64,000 bases of DNA from Closterium sp. NIES-65. Lineage: Eukaryota > Streptophyta > Zygnematophyceae > Desmidiales > Closteriaceae. A model generated the notes under the pieces. The model did not search any database and had not been told where the DNA came from. It saw nothing but the letters and a program-made list of their open reading frames with translations. Each line of letters starts with the position of its first letter. The first letter of the stretch is position 1. Both the position numbers and the translations under genes were made by a program. Shown here piece by piece: positions 21,831-32,764 of this stretch. Where the stretch lies: positions 2,117,501-2,181,500 of the forward strand of contig CANXME010002160.1 of the NCBI GenBank assembly GCA_948144175.1, read 5' to 3'.

Positions 21831-22849
21831 GCCTGGTGGTTCTCCGGGTGCTTCGTCTCGGCGGGAGCCACTCTCTCCACAGGAGCTGCGCGAGTGGTTT
21901 GCCCGGCGCTGGAGGCGTACTACTGGAGCTCGTGCTTCTTCGGCTGCTGAGGGTGCTGGTGCCGCCTGTCTCGGAGGTGCTAGTCCTACGAGTGCTACTG
22001 GAGTCGGAGCTGCTGAGGGTGTTGGCGCTGAGGCTACTGCTGTCAGTCCTGGCGGCGATCCTGCTGCGGGTGCTGCTGGTGCTGCTGGAGGTACTGGAGC
22101 TGGAGGTGCTGCTGACGCTGGTGCTGCCGCTGGTGGTGCTGGTGCTGTCCCTGCTGTGTCTGGAGTCGCCGCGCGGCCTCGGCCGTACTTTGTTCCGCTC
22201 CTTCAGCAGGTTCTTGGTCTTCCTCCTCCCTTAGAGTGTCCACCGCCTGTCCAGTCGCAGTCACAGTTACCGCCGGCCTCCCCACTGCCTTCTCCTTCTC
22301 CGTACACTGGTCCTACTGGAGGTCTTGCTGAGCGTCGTGAGCCTGCGTCTCGCCCTGCGTCGCCTGTCCGTGCTGCTTGCACTAGTGGTCGCGGTTCGCG
22401 TCAGCGTCCTCCTCCTGTCCTTGGCACGCACAGGATGTCTCTGCGTCTGTCCACTGCTCCTCTGCGTGCCCCTTTGCCTTCTCCTCCTAAGTCTTCTCTT
22501 CCTGCTCTTGCCGACCCGGAGTCGGACTCTCTTCGTGCTGCCAGTCCTACTGTCACGCGTCTCCTTGCTACTGTCGTCACTGACCCCTCGTTTGAGTCCA
22601 CTGCTGCGTTTGCTCTTGTTGCTGAGCTCGTCGACTTTGCTGCTCGCTGTCGTCTAGACTACGCTGCTAGTCTTGTTGCTGAGTCTGCGTCTGTCTGTCC
22701 TCCGTCCGTCGGGGGTGAGTCTGCTCTTGGCACGGACGTCCTAGAGGACAGGCAGGAGGAGTTCCAGTGTCTGGCTGCTGCTTCACCTCATCTCGCGTCC
22801 GTACTGCTTACCCCTGAGGGAGACCCGGATGCACTAGACATCCCGACTC

Positions 22850-24400
22850 CGCACTCTTACGCGAAGGCCGAAGAGGGTCCCTACTCCTCTCAGTGGCAGG
22901 CAGCTATGGATGCAGAGATGGCTTCCTGGAAGTCCACAGGCACCTACGTTGACGCGGTTCCCCCTCCTGGGGCGAACATCGTCAGTGGCATGTGGATCTT
23001 CAGGGTGAAGCGGCCGCCGGGCTCTCCACCTGTCTTCAAGGCGCGGTACGTGGCTCGTGGCTTCAGTCAGCGGCAGGGAGTTGACTACTTTCAGACCTTC
23101 TCTCCCACCCCGAAGATGACCACTCTTCGGGTGCTGCTACACGTAGCCGCTCAGCGTGACTACGAGCTTCACTCCCTTGACTTCAGCACTGCTTTCCTGC
23201 AGGGTAGCCTACACGAGGAGATCTGGTTGCGCCGTCCACCTGGCTTCACTGGGACTTTCCCTCCAGGCACCCAGTGGAGCCTCCGACGGCCAGTCTACGG
23301 TCTCCGCCAGGCACCGCGCGAGTGGCACGACACACTGAGGACTACACTTGCGGCTCTTGGGTTTGCTCCCTCTACTGCTGACCCGTCGCTGTTTCTATGC
23401 ACCGGCACCTCTCTGCCGCCGTTCTACATCCTTGTGTACGTCGACGTCTTGGTCTTTGCCACAGGTGACACTGCTGGACTCGCCCACGTGAAGTTCGAGC
23501 TGCAGAAGAGACACACGTGCACAGACCTGGGTGAAGTGCGCAGCTACCTTGGCTTGCAGATCACCCGGGACAGAGCACGCTGCACCATTACCCTGACTCA
23601 GTCACACATGGTGCAGCAGGTCCTTCAGCGCTTCGGCTTCACGTACTCCTCGCCTCAGGCCACTCCTCTGTCTACTCGCCACTCGCTCTCAGCTCTGCCT
23701 TCGGATGAGTCCGTAGAGTCGAGTGGCCCGTACCCAGAGCTTGTTGGCTGCCTCATGTACCTGATGACCTGCACACGACCTGACCTTGCATACCCTCTTA
23801 GCATTCTTGCACGCTATGGTGCTCCTAGGAGACATCGACCAGAGCACATGGCTGCAGCGAAGAGGGTGTTGCGCTACTTGTGCAGTACGTCGAGCATGGG
23901 GTTAGTGCTTGGAGGGCGGATTCCAGTGGTCCTCACTGGGCACGCGGACGCTTCTTGGGCTGACGACCAGGCTACGTAGCGGTCGTCACAGGGTTACACC
24001 TTCAGTCTTGGTTCCGGCTCTGTCTCGTGGCGGGCTACTCGCTCGTCTTCTGTTCTCGGCTCCAGTTGTGAGGCTGAGATCTACACCGGGGCCATGGCTG
24101 CACAGGAGCTTCGCTTGCTTACCTACCTACTGACTGACCTCGGAGAGCCGCCTCGTTCTCCTATGGTGCTATACGTAGACAACAAGGCCATGCTAGCCTT
24201 GTGTCGGGAGCAGCGCCTGGAGCACAGAACGAAGCACATTGCTCTCCGCTACTTTCTTGCTCGTGAGTTGCAGCAGCGTGGTCAGTTGCGACTTGCGTAC
24301 GTGGCCTCTGAGGCCAACACTGCTGATGTTTTCACCAAGGCACTTCCGCCTTGTGATCATCAGAGCTTCTGCACTCAGCTGGGTCTTGTGCCCGTCTTGC
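22850..24400 (+). pseudogene. Element C reverse transcriptase-RNase H
   Basis: RT: QWQAAMDAEMASWKSTGTY, ARYVARGFSQRQGVDYFQTF, LHSLDFSTAFLQGSLHEEIW and YGLRQAPREWHDT, with a catalytic region related to the YVDD box. RNase H: DASWADDQAT, SCEAEIYTGAMAAQELR, and KHIALRYFLARELQQRGQLR with the end TADVFTKALP. After the stop region comes a TATATA microsatellite and the PPT. Fossil, broken. Confidence 0.88.
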
Positions 24401-24630
24401 CTCACTTGCTCACCCCTTGTCCTTGCTTGTACTCTTACATATATATATATACCTACTCTTGCTTGTTTAGCCTTATATATATATGTGTACTCCTGCATGT
24501 GAACTGGCCTTGTGGCCTTGACCTTGTGCTCGGACTGTGTGGTGACGTTGTGATCCACCCTGAGCTTTGCTTTGCTTTGCTTGACTGGTCTTGTGACCCC
24601 TTGTTCTACCCCACTTTGCCTATGGGGGTG

Positions 24631-24752
24631 TGTCAAATTATAATATTGTGTAGGCTATATTGGGGTAGCTCATATGGGGTACACATTTGTAGGGTTGCAT
24701 ATTTGTATCACTTCCATTCCTTAGTCATCTCATTCTCGTTCTACTGTTCTCA
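24631..24752 (+). repeat. 3' LTR of element C
   Basis: 122 bp, preceded by CCTATGGGGGTG and followed by the AAACC duplication. Confidence 0.95.
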
Positions 24753-24757
24753 AAACC

Positions 24758-25478
24758 CCTATCCCTTGCTGGGATTCAGACTTACCAGCAGTAGTTGGGA
24801 TGCCTCCTCTTCGCCTCTGTCACCTGCAGGCCAGATCTCTCGTACATCGCGAGTCAGCTGGCGTAGTACTCACGCAAACCAACGGCTGAGAATCTTCTGG
24901 ATCTGCAGCGCGCCCTTCAGTTCTTCGTTTCAACGCCCAAGATTGGGTTGTGCTACTTAACTGCACCAACTCCATCCTTCAACCTCATCGACTATGTGGA
25001 CGCCGATCACGCAGCAGACCCCGATAATCGACGGTCCAGGACTGGCTTCCTGTTCTGACTCGAGCCAACGGGACCAATCTCCTGGAACTCGCAGAAGCAG
25101 GAGCTGGTTGCCATGTCGTCAGCCGAAGCGGAATTCATCGCAGCAACCGCAGCAGTTCGCGAAGGCCTCTACTTGCAGGAACTCCTGCAAGAGGCGAAAA
25201 TTCCAGCTTCGCCCACATTTCGCCTTCACTGCGACAACCAGAGCGCGATTCGCATCGCGAACAAACCTGGTTTCGTCAACCGGACCAAGCACATTGCGCT
25301 GCGGTACTTCTTCGTGAAGGATGAGGTAGACAAGGGCAAGGTCAACTTGACCTACTGCCCGACCGGTGACATGGCAGCAGACTTCCTCACGAAGCGACTG
25401 CCACGCCAGCAGTATCAGCACTGCTCCGAACTCAGCGGCGTGGTCAAGCAGGTCAAGTTGAGCCGCGGCCAGGAGTGA
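24758..25478 (+). pseudogene. Element B RNase H region
   Basis: SSAEAEFIAATAAVREGLYL, CDNQSAIRIANKPGFVNRTK and KVNLTYCPTGDMAADFLTKR are typical copia RNase H signatures. It is separated from the RT of B by element C. A purine tract GAAGGGGGG and the 3' LTR follow at once. Confidence 0.85.
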
Positions 25479-25485
25479 AGGGGGG

Positions 25486-25934
25486 TCTTACGAATAGTAA
25501 TACTTGAATATTACTGTGCACTCCTCACCGCAGCAAAGAGAAGCACGCAGTATCGCGAATGAACGCGAAGCGTCAGACGGTTGGAAACGACTCGAAGCGT
25601 CAGACAGTTGGGACGCATCTGAACCGTCGGAGCATACAGCATCAGGCAGCTGCAGGCAGGATGGTTTCGGCGGGAACAGTTTCGTAACTGTTCGCGCCGC
25701 ACGGTTGGTAATGTATTTGAATAAGGGAATGTACCCCTTAGAGTACATGGCTAGCTAGGTCGTTTCATCTCCCCTGTACTCATATTTATATTTGCTATAT
25801 TTGCATGTTCTATTTCATCTCAAAGCATTTTACATTCACTCTGCTATTGAGGTCAAGGGTCCACCAACATCACTTCTCTGCGTGCGAACCTTCCTGAGTA
25901 GATCCTAGGCCACGATCAACTCCTGATTGCAGCA
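25486..25934 (+). repeat. 3' LTR of element B
   Basis: 449 bp matching the native 5' LTR, ending GATTGCAGCA, followed by the GGTCT duplication. It shares the CCCTTAGAGTACATGGCTAG block with the LTR of element I at the right edge. Confidence 0.95.
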
Positions 25935-26535
25935 GGTCTCCACACGGGCCGAACCCACGTCATCACAAACCCTATCTGGGAGCCTACTCCCATTGGCCAC
26001 CAACACCACTTGGTGTTCACACGACAGCGCAGGGCACCGTTTGATGGTCTCGGCCTTCACACCCCATGCACGCTTCGTGCGGCCTGCACAGTCCTGGAAA
26101 GGGCAGGATCTTCCAGACACCCCTACTGCATTCCGGCACGGATTATGACCATTTTGAATTGCTTGTTTGTAAAATCCACACTTCTCTAGGATGTGGGGGG
26201 GTCTTATAATGTTAGGGGTTATCTAGGGGGTATAACTCAGATGTACTCGAATAGAGTACCCGGGTCCGTACTATAGACCCGGGGGTCTACAACTGGGGGT
26301 GTCCTATATACGGGGGATTACGGTAGCACCAAAGGATGTGTCGATCAATATCAGGAATATTTACTCAAAACACATAGGTATTTTATTGCCCTACCCCAAT
26401 CAAATCACATAGGGCTTTGTCGATGGCCTCTGATGGAAGCACTACATAGGTATCCTTCAGCATATGTTCCTGCACTCTACCCAGTATGTACCGAACATTA
26501 GAACCTCTCCATCTACACCCTCCTTCACAGCATAG

Positions 26536-29500
26536 TCACCTGCCTTCCTTGCTCAACCGCGTCTCATACATAACACTCCCATCCACCCCCACAAATGACA
26601 GTCGCACCTCCCCCGCATCCACCTCCACTGCGACAAATCCCTGGCCTGGCCAGAAGTATTGCAACCCTGGTGCTGCGTCTGCTGCAGGTGGCGCCTCCCT
26701 CCATGCCTTGCTGCCGCCACCACTTGTCACATAATTCACGGGGCTGCCGGGCAGGATGGAGGATATGGTTGCAGTTGGTAAGAGAAAGGATGGCAGAGGT
26801 ACCGGTAAGAGGCTATTGCTGAGAGAAAGCAGATGAAAAAGGGGGATCTACAAGGAGAAAGCAGATGAAAAGGGGGGATTCACAAGCGATTGTTGATCAT
26901 TTTCCCAAGAAAGATGTGCCTAAGGCACCCAATAATCATATGGCACTGCAGAAGGTGTGGTGCCGTGTGGTGTGGCGTGGTGTGGGGTGGAGTGGCGTGG
27001 TGTGGTGTGGTGTGAAATGGTATCGTTTGGGCAGAGCACATTCCAGTGCAAGCACACATTCTCGATAGACACGGCACAATACCTGTCGTCTCTGCGGATA
27101 TGCTGCAGGTTGTGGTCATGGCCGTTCATGTACAGCTGCACATTGTGCCTCTGATGGGTGGGTGGGTGTGCAACATACACGCAAGAAGCAACCCAGAGAG
27201 GGGGGGATAGGAGCGAGAGGGGCGGAAGAGATACAGGAATCAGCAAAACATGGAAAGAAAGATCGATTCAGATAGGCGCTCAGGAAGAGATCGGTCGGTA
27301 AGGTAATCTGCTCATCCGCGTGGTATGTCGTATCACACTTCCAGTCCAGTCTGGAAAAATCTTCAGCTCCTGCTGGTAGCTTGCCACAACCACTGCAAAT
27401 CCCGCACTTCCTCTTTAACCTTTCCCCACCCCACGCCCACCCCCACCCCTGCCCCCGCCCCTGCCCCCGCCCCTGGCCCCGCCCCGGCCCCCCCTCTTCC
27501 AGTCCCTCATTTCTTCCTCTTCTTTAGCAAAACTCACTGTGAGAAGCACCGAGCCCCTGCTGATTCCGCTCCAGGGCAAACAAGCCCAGTACCTAACCAT
27601 TTCCACTCCCAGACTCACGCACCCATATTGCAAGCACTCAGCCACTCAGCTCAAGCATCCGCTTGCACAGACTAAAAAAGCTCCTCCTGGCTGATGATAC
27701 AACGGACCAAACCACCACCACCATTCATCCCCACTCCCCCCTGCCCCCTCTCCTCTCCCCTGGGACTCATGGTTGACTGAGACATCACAGCACAGTACAG
27801 CACCGCACAGCACCACGCTCACCTCCAGCAGCGGCTTCACAGCCTCAACGAGCTCCTGCTGGTTGCCATGGTCGCCAAAGCTGTACACCGGATGGTGGCC
27901 AATCACCACCTTCCACGTGGCCTGGGAGTTGCTCAGCCAGCCCTCCAGTTCCTGCCAGAGTTTAGGGGATGGGAGAGTGAGGTCGAGAAGAGAGGATGGG
28001 TGACATGGGCGGAGTGAGGCGGAAAATGGTACAAGCAGGAGTAAGGAGGAGAGAGATACAAACAGACAATGCTACGAGGAAACTAGGCAGAAAGAGGTAT
28101 GACCAAACAGATCGACCGACCAGTGTCTCACTGCCTCACCGTCACACTGTAACACAGTAACACAGTAACAACACAGTGAGTTTGCCCCTCTCACCTTGAG
28201 CTGAGCGCGCTCCTGCTTGGTCCAGTTGTTAGCGTTGAGCCCGCGCCAGTCTAGCGAACGGTGCGGTTCAGAGCGGTACTCGCGCACGAGGGGAGTGGTG
28301 TCATACAGAAAGATATCCAGCAGGTCCGTGCAGGAGACACCTGGGGGACCAAAGGATACAATAAACAGTGGAGAATGGCAGAGACAGGGAAGGACAGAGC
28401 AGTGAAGGTTGACTTAGCATTCAAAGCCTGCAGTCAAGTCGGGCAGGAGGAGGATTTCAAATGCTCAATTGGAGTAGTGTGCATCATGCAGCTATTGTGT
28501 TGAGCAGCTCCCCAGCATCACACTCGACCCTGTCCGCAACTGCCATTCTCGACCTCTTTCCATCCCACACATTCTACACTCTTTCCCCAAGAGTAATGCT
28601 CCCCACGAAATCAACATCACCCATCTACAGAGAAAACAACAACTTTCTAGATCAAACTCTCACTTTTTCAGCTCACCCACACCTTAACGAGTCCCGAGCT
28701 TGAAACCAAACGTGAGATTCGTGTCGCAGCGCATACCTTGCGCGTTGCTGCAGAGCGGCAGAGAGAGCACCATACTGCGGCGGCACACCCAACGCGGGTC
28801 GCGGGCCGAGAGGTGTGGGTGCAGCTGCGCGAGCGCGTTGCCATAGTAGTCATGGTTGCCCAGCACTGCACGCACAACGACGAACACATTTACGCACACG
28901 GCGACACACAGGAGACTCACGCGTTGAGGAAGTAGTTATGGCCAGACGCGCAACGAACAACGAGGCAAGGGCATACAAACGCATTGCGGAAGGCGCGGGG
29001 AGGCGCTTTTGTATATGTGAGGTGGAACTCGCAGACGATAAGAACTCACCGGAATACCAGGGAACCTGCAGCGACGCCTGCGAGTACACGTTCGTGAACG
29101 ACGTGGTGAATTGCTGCGCTGCCACGTCAGCTATCCCCGAGTCGTAGAAGTTGTCGCCCGTGGAGATGACGAACTGCGGCGCCATGTCCGCCGCAACTCG
29201 CGCCATCTGGGGACACGTGGCGAATGGGGTACGCGATCAGCAGCGCGACGATCGTAGGAAAAAGGGAGCAGGATTGTCACTATGCGAAACGAGAGCGAGG
29301 CCCAGGTGGGTAACGGTAACGGCAACTAAATCAAGTCGTTTTCGCGAGCAACAAAAACACGCCGACCGACGGATTAAGTCGCGTCCCGACACCGCGCCCA
29401 AAGAACACCCAGCGACGGATACCGACAGCCAGACAAATCTGGCGTATCCTGCCCTGATCATTCAAGGCAAGTATCCCGCCTTGATTTCGATAGCGCGGCT

Positions 29501-30224
29501 GTGTTGGCATCACCGTAGACACCATCCTAGCCACACCACACTGCGTATGCACCTGTGTTGCCACTAGTGACTGGTTGTACTCTCCATCGCGACCCCAGTC
29601 GCCAAGCACCAGGAACCGCGCAGCCGCAGAGCTGCTAAACGACGATCCGCCAGTCGCGCCGCTTGTTCCGGCGGACGACGCGTCGCCCGAGGATTCGGCG
29701 ACGGAATCACCGTGGATGCACGTCCAGAGCAGGATCGCCAGCGACACACACGTTGCGACGAGCAGCGCTCTGCCGACGAGCCGGCGACGGGTCTCGAGAA
29801 TGTGGCTCAAGTTGCTGGGATCGTGGACGTGAGGCTTCCCGTGTGCCTGTGGCGGAGAGATCTAGCAAAATAAAAGACGATTGACGAAACAATATTGGAT
29901 AGGACGATAATCAGGGTCGGGAAGGGGTGCAAGGCTGCATCGTGCGTGAAAATTCATACATGTGCGCGAGCAAGAATGACGAAAGGGCTACGGGAACTGG
30001 GCTAGAGTGAGATGAGCAGAGGACGACTCGTGATTCGTGACACTGAAATTCGAAAACCGCGGAAGGTTAAGGACCCGAAAGACGAAATGCGTACTATTAT
30101 CGTGCACTGCTTCCAGCTTATAGCGCACCTCTTGCGCCAAAAGCGGCGACGTCGCCACTGGGATAGTCACGCTGTGTGATTCGGCCTCCATGCGCCTGTC
30201 CATCTCGCTTGTAGCTCCCGTCAT
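26536..30224 (-). CDS. Purple acid phosphatase, low-molecular-weight (TRAP/ACP5-like), probably membrane-anchored
   Basis: Metallophosphoesterase that hydrolyses phosphate monoesters at a binuclear metal centre. My model has eight exons with GT-AG borders: 30224-30129, 29861-29553, 29206-29050, 28865-28737, 28340-28195, 27951-27823, 27150-27083 and 26743-26536. They total 1242 bases, a whole number of codons, giving 413 residues. All five metal-ligand motifs are present: GDWGR (D120), STGDNFYD (D153, Y156), LGNHDYYG (N191, H192), VIGHH (H298) and NGHDH (H333, H335). [17 protein letters not shown] near the end is also typical of the family. Exons 2-8 are strongly supported. The first exon (start ATG at 30224) is inferred because the second has no in-frame ATG after its TTTTGCTAG acceptor. 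The N-terminus would be a tail of about 60 residues, then RRRLVGR and a hydrophobic helix (about residues 64-81), suggesting a type II membrane protein with the catalytic domain outside the cytosol, rather than the usual cleaved signal peptide. Plant relatives are about 330-340 residues. A MULE-like MITE lies about 300 bases upstream. Confidence 0.88.
27430..27495. repeat. C-rich tract in purple acid phosphatase intron
   Basis: Imperfect CCCCTGCCCCCGCC repeats on the plus strand within the largest intron (27151-27822). No coding meaning. Confidence 0.8.
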
Positions 30225-30519
30225 TTCGGAACCAAACCAGGACGAATCCGCAAACACAATTACCAGGCTTCAAGAGCGAAATGCTTTGATTTCGAGACTT
30301 GAAATCCAGGTTTTCCACAGGGACAAAATCGCCGAGGATGGACAAAGAGCGATTGACACGTGCCTTCGCGTTGGAAAGACGAGCAACAGAGGAAAACCGC
30401 ACAAAATACTGGAGCTTGGAGCTGGCTCTTATGCCCTCAGCCTAGCATGGGAAAGAGGATGAGCAGGCAGGCAGACGCAGGAAGGCACAAAAGAAAGGAA
30501 GAGGGAGGGAGGGAGGAAG

Positions 30520-31025
30520 GGGTAAGTAGCTTTCGCGGTGGTACTACTAGCGAACCTGCGCTTTCCAGGGAACTACAGCGCTAGTTGAGGGCACTACCGC
30601 CCCTCTATCCCTCCGACAGGAAATTTACTGCAACAACACGGAACTCAGCTCCACATGCACCCAACCCACTGGAAAATTTGCAAGCCACTGGAAAAACCTG
30701 ACCGAAAAAAAAAAACTAAAACCCGATCGGAAAGGGATGCGTCTTTTCCAGGCATCAACCCTAGAAAAAATGCCGGTTCCCGTATTTAGGGTTGATTACT
30801 CCCGAAAATGAGTCCAGGTTCCCTATGGGTATTAATTTTTTCTGCCCTTCGTTCTCTAATTTTCTCGAATTCGTGACACGTGGGTCAATTTCAGACCGAG
30901 TTCTGTGTTGTTACCATAACTTACCTGTCTGAGGCTCAGAGGGGTGGAAAGTGCCCGCAATCAGCACTGTAGTTTCCTGGGAAGCGCAGGGTCGCTAGTA
31001 GTACCCCCGCCAAAGCTAGTTACCC
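30520..31025. mobile_element. MULE-like MITE (506 bp)
   Basis: Inverted repeats of about 65-75 bp begin GGGTAAGTAGCTTTCGCGG on the left and GGGTAACTAGCTTTGGCGG from the right. An exact 9-bp duplication GGGAGGAAG flanks it (30511-30519, 31026-31034). A 9-bp duplication with long TIRs is the Mutator-like pattern. No transposase is encoded. It includes one of the telomere-motif hairpins (30754-30796). Confidence 0.82.
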
Positions 31026-31198
31026 GGGAGGAAGGCTTGTGGTCCCTTGGGAACTGGCGGCAGACACTTGGCTGCGGTTGGCCGAGGTGGAATGATTCGT
31101 CTTGCTCGCCCAATCCAAGCTCTCCGCTTGTGTCAAGTGTGGACGGTGTGCTAGGGTGGATGGAGACGCTTCGGGGTGTGAAGTTTGGGGCAAACTTA

Positions 31199-31990
31199 CG
31201 CGACGCGCCGGCACGCGAACTTTTTTTAATCCCATTGACCAAGCTCGCACCGCAGGTAGGGCGACCAAACTTCGTCCAGATGGATCGACTTACACACGAT
31301 TCTACGTTATATTTATGCTGCAAACGGGTGAATCTTGGCGTTACAGGTGCAATTTGGATTTACGGTCAGATTCACGAAATTACAGCATGGGGTTTCAGTT
31401 CTTTCACCAAAAACAGATTTTGCGACGCTGATTCGTAACTTCAGTCTGGTCGCGCCGACAAGGCTTGTCTTATGCTGATTTTTTTTAGGTCTTGATTTTT
31501 ATACGGTGTAAAACAAACTAAAACCCCTAGGGAGCCAGGCACCGCTTTCAAAGTATCAACCCTAAACACCTTGCCAGCTCCCGTGTTTAGGGTTGATACC
31601 TCCCGAATTGTACCATATTCGAGGCATCAACCCTAAACACCTTGACATCTTTGTTTAGGGTTGATGCCTCCCGAATTGCGTCCCTGTATTTCGGGGTTTA
31701 TTTTTTGTCGGCTCCAGACTATATTTTGTGCTCCCTAAATGTTTCAGTAAATCGTGGTGGACACGTGGCAAAAAATGAATGTAGACAAGAAGCGTGACAC
31801 ACGCGCCAAACATTTTCGCGCTACCGAAATAGTGATATCGAGAGGGACCACCGACTCCCACACATCAAAAATTTCAGTTGCAATCGCAAAATCGAATGTA
31901 GATCGACCCATCTGGAGGAGGTTTGGTCGCCCTACCTGCGGTGCGAGATTGGCTAATAAAAAAAAACGTTCGCGCGCCGGCGCGTCGCGC
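31199..31990. repeat. Long inverted repeat, arms of about 90 bp
   Basis: 31199-31290 (CGCGACGCGCCGGC.. to ..GTCCAGATGGATCGA) is the inverted counterpart of about 31901-31990. The shared core CTCGCACCGCAGGTAGGGCG is perfect. The spacing is about 610 bp and includes two telomere-motif hairpins. It could be a foldback element. No target duplication was recognised. Confidence 0.7.
31553..31670. repeat. Two telomere-motif hairpins
   Basis: Hairpin 1 (31553-31599) has perfect 15-bp arms GTATCAACCCTAAAC/GTTTAGGGTTGATAC. Hairpin 2 (31621-31670) has perfect 18-bp arms with the core CATCAACCCTAAAC and a 14-base loop. Both are followed by CTCCCGAATTG. A weaker third copy lies at 30754-30796. Confidence 0.88.
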
Positions 31991-32006
31991 AATTTTGCCG
32001 GAGTTT

Positions 32007-32070
32007 GGCTCGGGAATTTTGTGAAGTTTGGGTGGCATGGCTCGGGAATTTTGTGAAGTCTGGGTGGCAT
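32007..32070. repeat. 32-bp tandem duplication
   Basis: GGCTCGGGAATTTTGTGAAG plus TTTGGGTGGCAT occurs twice in a row with one difference. Confidence 0.93.
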
Positions 32071-32496
32071 GGCTGAAGGTAGGTGGGAGGGAGAGCAGCT
32101 CACCCAGATGAAATCGAGGCGAGTCGGCTTAGGATCTACGTGTATTGGTCGAATCCAGACAGAGCCTTTTCGAGGGTCAAGCAAAACAGCAGGATGACAT
32201 GCCGCTCGTCTAATGGAATCTTTGGAACCGTCAACTCACTCACGGAATCGAACACTGAACGCTGAGATGACGAGTCGCGCTCGTTTCAAGGAGAACAGCC
32301 CTGGGTTTTGCTGTGGTGTGGTTTGATTCGCCATATGGAACACCTCGATACGACATCATTAAAGTGCGAAGTGTTTCCCACGGAGCATCAAACCGATATC
32401 GTTTTGAGGTGCTACAAATCGATCAAGTCTGCATTGAACTATATATCCTGGCTCACGTCAACCGTAGATAATGTACGCATGATATTCATATATTAA
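32071..32496. other. No gene recognised
   Basis: Unique AT-richer sequence ending in ATTAA (32492-32496), the target duplication of element G. Confidence 0.5.
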
Positions 32497-32631
32497 TGTT
32501 AGAATCTTAGGAAAGGATAATTTTGGACTATCGAGAGTTTGGTACAAAAGTATGACCTAAGGGGTTGTACCTCACAGTGAGTACCCCACTAAAGCCTACC
32601 CAAACTATAACATATAACTAGATGTTTGACA
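32497..32631 (-). repeat. 3' LTR of element G
   Basis: 135 bp, ending (minus-sense start) at TGTCAAACATC, next to the polypurine tract. It shares the core TAGGCTTTAGTGGGGTA with C, F and H. Confidence 0.95.
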
Positions 32632-32764
32632 CACCCCCATAGGCAAAGTGGGGGAGAAAAAAGGGTCACAAGGCCAGTCAGGAAGTGCAAAGCAAGCTCA
32701 GGGTAGATCACAACGTCACCACGCAGTCTGAGCACAAACAGAAGGTCACAATGCCAGTTCACAT

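Larger units (their letters stand above)
15931..24752 (+). mobile_element. Copia element C, complete span
   Basis: LTRs of 122 bp (15931-16052 and 24631-24752) start TGTC(G/A)AATTATAATATTG and end TTCTCA. The flanking duplication AAACC is exact (15926-15930, 24753-24757). A priming site TGGTATCGAGCAGG follows the 5' LTR and a CCTATGGGGGTG polypurine tract precedes the 3' LTR. The leader of about 2.4 kb is filled with GC-rich minisatellites. Gag, protease, integrase, RT and RNase H follow in order. The LTRs differ at about 5 of 122 sites. It is broken (a few breaks). It is a close relative of element F at 54300-61733 and inserted into the RT/RNase H part of element B. Confidence 0.95.
10014..25934 (+). 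mobile_element. Copia element B, complete span, split by element C and a solo LTR
   Basis: Two 449-bp LTRs (the 5' one lengthened by an insertion) flank it, with exact 5-bp duplication GGTCT at 10009-10013 and 25935-25939. The priming site TGGTATGAGAGCGACC follows the 5' LTR at 10695, and a purine tract GAAGGGGGG precedes the 3' LTR. Plus-strand order: Gag (about 10788-11815), protease (about 12270-12600), a WG/GW-rich segment, integrase (about 13810-14720), RT (about 15130-15930), then, beyond nested element C, RNase H (about 24758-25478). The LTRs differ at about 8 of 449 positions, so it is fairly young. It is broken (a handful of breaks besides the nested insertions). Confidence 0.93.
9825..26325. 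mobile_element. Small TIR DNA transposon (TA target), split by copia B
   Basis: The left end TACCGTATCCCCCGTATATA (9825) is matched on the minus strand at the right end by TACCGTAATCCCCCGTATAT (from 26325), about 25 bp of inverted repeat with an internal one-base length difference. If TA is the target duplication, a Tc1/mariner- or pogo-like origin fits; this is inference. Subtracting copia B leaves about 580 bp with GGGTCT/ACCCGGGTC-rich subterminal sequence and no transposase, so it is a non-autonomous copy. Confidence 0.6.

Noticed and set aside
29988-30257. Stand-alone small gene (minus)
   Set aside because: Its first 32 codons after the ATG at 30224 fit better as the first exon of the phosphatase gene. 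The rest of the frame beyond the GTGCGC donor is probably intron.
31744-32184. A 146-codon minus-strand open frame
   Set aside because: It crosses the long inverted repeat and the 32-bp duplication and has no recognisable domain.
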